Source of the DNA: Uliginosibacterium sp036017065
GTDB lineage: Bacteria; Pseudomonadota; Gammaproteobacteria; Burkholderiales; Rhodocyclaceae
NCBI RefSeq assembly: GCF_036017065.1
Contig: NZ_JAYXHR010000001.1
Location: 1,302,001 to 1,366,000 of the forward strand
Length of the DNA: 64,000 bases
Direction: 5' to 3'
Shown here piece after piece: positions 60,882 through 64,000 of the stretch (position 1 is its first letter; each line of letters opens with the position of its first letter). The notes under the pieces were generated by a model, which was not told the origin of the DNA, did no database searches, and saw nothing but the letters and a program-made list of their open reading frames with translations. A program made the position numbers and the translations under genes.

Positions 60882-61016
60882 ATGGACGACTCGCTGAAGG
60901 AACTGCTCGGCTGGGCGACCTTGCTGGTGCTGGTGTGCGCCCTGCTCTACCCCTTGTACGACGCCGAGTCGCGGCCACCGGAAGGTGGCGGCGGCAGTCC
61001 GACCGGCAAGGAATGA
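60882..61016 (+). CDS. 44-aa single-TM protein
   Basis: Starts at ATG 60882 with GGAGG 8 bp upstream. Sequence MDDSLKELLGWATLLVLVCA, then LLYPLYD, then a polar, glycine-rich tail. One clear membrane helix (residues ~9-27). Located 27 bp after aapJ and before the rhodanese gene. The function is unknown; it could be a small accessory protein of the transporter. Support comes from the RBS and the tight spacing only. Confidence 0.5.
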   Translation: MDDSLKELLGWATLLVLVCALLYPLYDAESRPPEGGGGSPTGKE

Positions 61017-61061
61017 GCCGGCACGGAGGGGTCGGCACGAATGAATGGCGACACAGGTATC

Positions 61062-61078
61062 GCGCAGGCATCCTGCGC
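61062..61078 (+). terminator. Hairpin between the 44-aa gene and the rhodanese gene
   Basis: GCGCAGG-CAT-CCTGCGC, a 7-bp perfect stem without a U-tract, in a 186-bp gap. Possible attenuator or mRNA stabiliser after aapJ. Confidence 0.4.
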
Positions 61079-61202
61079 AGCAAGACCTGCGCGCCTTGCC
61101 AACCTGCGCTGCGCGACCCATGCTCTGAACAGCGTCACGGCGCGAGCCCGGTCTCACCTCGCAACCACTGACACCCTCCGGCCTTCTTTCCTCTCTCCCG
61201 CC

Positions 61203-62006
61203 ATGAGCAGCACGCTGATCGACCCCGTCGTCCTGAAGACCCCCGGCCATCTCGTGGTCGTCGACCTGCGCCCGCGCAGCGACTACGACGCCGGCCATGC
61301 CCCTGGCGCCCTGCACCTGGACATCGCCGAGTGGACCGCACTGCCGCTGACACCGGACAACCCGGCGGAGCAACAGGCGTTGTGGTCGGCCGAGATCGGC
61401 AAGCTGGGCATCGACGGCAGCCGGCCGGTGGCGGTATATGACGCCGGGCGCATCACCGACGCGGCGCGGGCCTGGTTCATCCTGCAATGGGCCGGCGTGG
61501 ACGCCGCGGTGGTCGACGGCGGCTGGCCGGCATTGCGGGCGCTGCCGGGCTTCGAGGCGGAGACCGTGGCGCAGGCGCCGGTGCCCGCAACTTACCAGCG
61601 CCCTGCAGGCCATCGGCCCGTGGTCGGCCTGGTGGACCGGCATGGCCTGCGCACGCAGCTGGACGGCGCGGTGCAGGTCCTGGATTCCCGCAGCAAGGCG
61701 GAATACACCGGCGAGGACCTGCGCAGCAATGCGCGTGGTGGCCACATTCCCGGTGCGCACCTGCTGAGCCACACGGCCCTGCTCGACGCGCGCGGCCATC
61801 TCAATGCCCCCGAGGTGCTGCGCAGGCAGTTCGCCGACGCCGGCCTGGGCGCCGGGCAGCCCATCGTCACCCACTGCCAGGGTGGCGGCCGCGCCGCGCT
61901 GGCCGCCCTGGCCGCATTGCGCGCCGGCCTGCAGGACGTCAGCGTCTATTACCTGAGCTTCGGCGACTGGGCACGGGACGACAGCTGCCCCATCGTCAAA
62001 CCCTGA
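61203..62006 (+). CDS. Two-domain thiosulfate sulfurtransferase (rhodanese)
   Basis: 267 aa from ATG 61203. Inactive N-terminal module ('VVVDLRPRSDYDAGHAPGAL', no Cys) and active C-terminal module with Cys in 'IVTHCQGGGRAALAALAAL' (~residue 226). The loop C-Q-G-G-G-R differs from the common CRKGVT. Length and order fit SseA/TST-type enzymes transferring sulfur to thiol or cyanide acceptors. It is inserted between aapJ and aapQ, which links amino-acid import with sulfur handling. Confidence 0.85.
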   Translation: MSSTLIDPVVLKTPGHLVVVDLRPRSDYDAGHAPGALHLDIAEWTALPLTPDNPAEQQALWSAEIGKLGIDGSRPVAVYDAGRITDAARAWFILQWAGVDAAVVDGGWPALRALPGFEAETVAQAPVPATYQRPAGHRPVVGLVDRHGLRTQLDGAVQVLDSRSKAEYTGEDLRSNARGGHIPGAHLLSHTALLDARGHLNAPEVLRRQFADAGLGAGQPIVTHCQGGGRAALAALAALRAGLQDVSVYYLSFGDWARDDSCPIVKP

Positions 62007-62017
62007 CCGGCACGCCT

Positions 62018-63037
62018 TTGTCCGCCACGCGTCCCGCGCAGGCACACGAGCTGCGCGCCACCACGACGCCGGCCTCGCCCTGGCCTTCACGCCTGCTGCA
62101 GATCGTCATCGTGCTGGCGGTCGTGCTGGGCATCCTGTGGCTGTTCGGCAACGTCATCGACAACATGCGCGCACGCGGCATGCAGGCGGGCTTTGGCTTC
62201 CTGCTGGAACCGGCCGGCTTCGAGATCGGCGAGAGCCTTCTTGCCTTCGATGCGTCGCAGCCGTTCTGGCGTGCCTTCCTCGCCGGGCTCGCCAACACCC
62301 TGCGCGTGGTGCTGCCAGCGCTGGTGCTCGCCACCGTCATCGGCTTCGCGGTGGGCATCGCGCGCCTGTCGCCGGCACTGCCGGTGCGCCTGCTGGCGAC
62401 CGCCTACGTGGAGCTGTTCCGCAACGTGCCGCTGCTGCTGCAGTTGCTGATGTGGTACTTCGTGCTGACCACCCTGCTGCCGGTCGCCAGCGAGGCGCTG
62501 CAGCCGCTGCCGGGCGTGTTCCTCAGCAAGAGCGGCCTGGTGCTGCCGTGGATCGCCGACGGCGCAGTCAGCTGGCCGGTGCTGGAAGGCTTCGGCATCG
62601 ACGGCGGCGTGGCGCTGACGCCGGAATTCGTGGCGGTATGCCTGGGCCTGTCGGTGGGCACCGCGGCCTTCATTGCGGAGGCGGTGCGCGGCGGCATCCA
62701 GTCGGTGCCCCGCGGTCAGGTGGAGGCGGCGCGCGCCATCGGCCTGCCCCCCGCCGGCGTGCTGCGCTTCATCGTGCTGCCGCAGGCACTGAAGGCCATC
62801 GTGCCCCCGCTGGGCAACCAGTACCTCAACCTGCTGAAGAACTCCTCGCTGGCAGTGGCCATCGGCTACCCGGACCTGGTGTCCATCGCCAACACCTCGA
62901 TGAACCAGACCGGGCGCGCCTTCGAATGCGTGGCGGTGCTGATGGCGGTCTACCTCGCGCTGTCGCTGCTGGTGGCCGGCATACTCGGCAGCTTCAACCG
63001 TCGCGTCGCACTGCGTGGCACGGGCGCACGGACATGA
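62018..63037 (+). CDS. aapQ: General L-amino-acid ABC transporter permease
   Basis: 339 aa from a TTG start at 62018, the only start before the first membrane helix in a frame that otherwise runs back into the rhodanese gene. 'FLAGLANTLRVVLPALVLAT' and 'AARAIGLPPAGVLRFIVLPQ' (EAA loop) are typical of polar-amino-acid permeases. The extra ~80-residue loop between 'LWLFGNVIDNMRARG' and the first conserved helix is an AapQ feature. Overlaps the next permease (ATGA). Confidence 0.88.
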   Translation: MSATRPAQAHELRATTTPASPWPSRLLQIVIVLAVVLGILWLFGNVIDNMRARGMQAGFGFLLEPAGFEIGESLLAFDASQPFWRAFLAGLANTLRVVLPALVLATVIGFAVGIARLSPALPVRLLATAYVELFRNVPLLLQLLMWYFVLTTLLPVASEALQPLPGVFLSKSGLVLPWIADGAVSWPVLEGFGIDGGVALTPEFVAVCLGLSVGTAAFIAEAVRGGIQSVPRGQVEAARAIGLPPAGVLRFIVLPQALKAIVPPLGNQYLNLLKNSSLAVAIGYPDLVSIANTSMNQTGRAFECVAVLMAVYLALSLLVAGILGSFNRRVALRGTGART

Positions 63038-64000
63038 GCCCGCTGCCCGCACGCAGCCGCAGCGGCGTCCTGCCAACGCTCTTCCCGGACCGCTGGAACG
63101 GCACCCTGTCCGTGCTCGCACTGGCCTTCATCGGCTGGGCGCTGTGGCACGCGCTCGACTGGGCGGTGCTGCGCGCGGTGGCCGTGCCGGACGCCGAGCG
63201 CTGCTTCGCGGAAGGCGTGGGCGCCTGCTGGGGCGTCATCGTCGAGAAGCATCGCGCCCTGCTGTTCGGCCGCTATCCCTACGCCGAGCAGTGGCGGCCG
63301 CTGCTGGCCGTCAGCCTGCTGCTGCTCGCGGTCGTCGTCACGCTGTACCCACGCAGCCCGCGCACGCTGCGCATCGCCGTGTGGCTGCCTGCCCTGCCCG
63401 CCTTCTTCCTGCTGATGGCCGGCGGCGTGACGGGCCTGACGCCGGTGCCCAGCCGCCAGTGGGGCGGCCTGCCGCTCACCGCCATGCTGTGGTTGCTGGC
63501 GGTCGCCATCGCGCTGCCGGTAGGCGTGCTCACTGCACTGGGACGTCACTCCAGCCTGCCCGCGGTGCGCACGCTGTGCGGCCTGTTCGTGGAACTGCTG
63601 CGCGGCGTGCCGCTGGTGAGCATCCTGTTCATGGCCTCGTTCATGGTGCCGCTGCTGCTGCCGCCGGAAGCACGCGTCGACATGCTGCTGCGGGTGCAGG
63701 TCGCGCTGGGCCTGTTCGGCGGCGCCTACCTGTCGGAGAACATCCGCGGCGGCATCCAGGCGGTGCCTGCCGGGCAGGTGCAGGCGGCGCTGTCGCTGGG
63801 GATGACACCTCGCCAGGCCGAGTGGCTGGTGGTGTTGCCGCAGGCGCTGCGCCACGCCCTGCCGGCGATGTTCAACAGCTTCATCGGGCTGTTCAAGGAA
63901 ACCACGCTGGTCACCGTGGTGAGCCTGTACGAACTCACCGGCTCGCTGTCGCTGGCCATCGGTGGCGACCCGGAATGGCGCCCCTTCTTCCTGGAGGCCT
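63034..64000 (+). CDS. aapM: General L-amino-acid ABC transporter permease, 3' end missing
   Basis: 322 codons visible; the frame is open at the window end. It starts in an ATGA overlap with aapQ. Several membrane helices and 'LFVELLRGVPLVSILFMASF' with the EAA loop 'AALSLGMTPRQAEWLVVLPQ' match AapM. The ATPase gene aapP is expected just beyond the window. Confidence 0.88.
   Translation, partial: MSPLPARSRSGVLPTLFPDRWNGTLSVLALAFIGWALWHALDWAVLRAVAVPDAERCFAEGVGACWGVIVEKHRALLFGRYPYAEQWRPLLAVSLLLLAVVVTLYPRSPRTLRIAVWLPALPAFFLLMAGGVTGLTPVPSRQWGGLPLTAMLWLLAVAIALPVGVLTALGRHSSLPAVRTLCGLFVELLRGVPLVSILFMASFMVPLLLPPEARVDMLLRVQVALGLFGGAYLSENIRGGIQAVPAGQVQAALSLGMTPRQAEWLVVLPQALRHALPAMFNSFIGLFKETTLVTVVSLYELTGSLSLAIGGDPEWRPFFLEA

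Noticed and set aside
59733..62090. A 785-codon minus-strand open frame opposite aapJ and the rhodanese
   Set aside because: Antisense shadow of two real genes; no RBS or family motif.
1..64000. tRNA, rRNA or riboswitch genes
   Set aside because: I looked at the intergenic gaps and found no tRNA- or rRNA-like segment and no recognisable riboswitch core, though short ncRNAs cannot be excluded by eye.

Overview
The window is high-GC, gene-dense DNA from a Gammaproteobacterium, most likely a member of the Xanthomonadaceae. This is inferred from gene content, from REP-type 'TTCCCGCGAAAGCGGGAA' elements and from chromosomal integron cassettes; no rRNA or tRNA gene is present to confirm it. Three stretches are clearly more AT-rich and look acquired: about 7.9-9.7 kb, 35.5-37.6 kb and 58.3-59.8 kb.

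Layout. 0-4.3 kb: EamA-type exporter (partial), Crp/Fnr regulator, divergent MipA/OmpV-type outer-membrane protein, CPBP membrane protein, class III nucleotide cyclase. 4.5-7.5 kb: flavin monooxygenase, alpha/beta hydrolase and DUF1932 dehydrogenase, a small catabolic operon. 7.6-10.1 kb: integron-type cassette array 1, bracketed by two inverted copies of a ~250-bp repeat. 10.4-30.4 kb: organosulfur scavenging genes, including a TauD-like dioxygenase, several SsuA/TauA-type ABC systems, amidase, sulfatase, methyltransferases, a four-module rhodanese protein, an AraC regulator, and an AhpD-like plus acyl-CoA-dehydrogenase-like operon. 30.5-33 kb: cstA and its small partner. 33.3-35 kb: a RidA-superfamily protein and an unknown protein. 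35.2-38 kb: cassette array 2, again bracketed by inverted copies of the same repeat. 38.2-52.6 kb: LysR regulator, TctBAC, SDR, a second four-module rhodanese, a second TauD-like gene with its ABC transporter, then tauABCD. 52.7-59.5 kb: beta-lactamase-like hydrolase, LysR, SRPBCC protein, CSS-EAL phosphodiesterase, an unknown acidic protein and an AT-rich membrane hydrolase. 59.8-64 kb: a general amino-acid ABC operon (aapJ, small protein, rhodanese, aapQ, aapM), cut by the window end.

How it works together. Most of the window looks like a regulon for taking up organosulfur compounds (sulfonates, sulfate esters, taurine and probably sulfur amino acids) and releasing their sulfur. Five of the transcription units share a box resembling ATAAGCAAATCAG 64-145 bp before their first start codon.

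The most unusual part is array 2. Next to a site strongly resembling attI, the first cassette carries two overlapping genes: a small DisA_N (diadenylate-cyclase-fold) protein with altered catalytic motifs, and a Cap15-like two-TM beta-barrel effector. This looks like a compact nucleotide-signalling defence system without a CD-NTase. The next cassette encodes a SMI1/KNR4 immunity-type protein. Both arrays carry an attI-like site, lack an integrase within the window, end in collapsed attC sites, and sit between inverted copies of a repeat whose hairpin varies in sequence but keeps perfect pairing.
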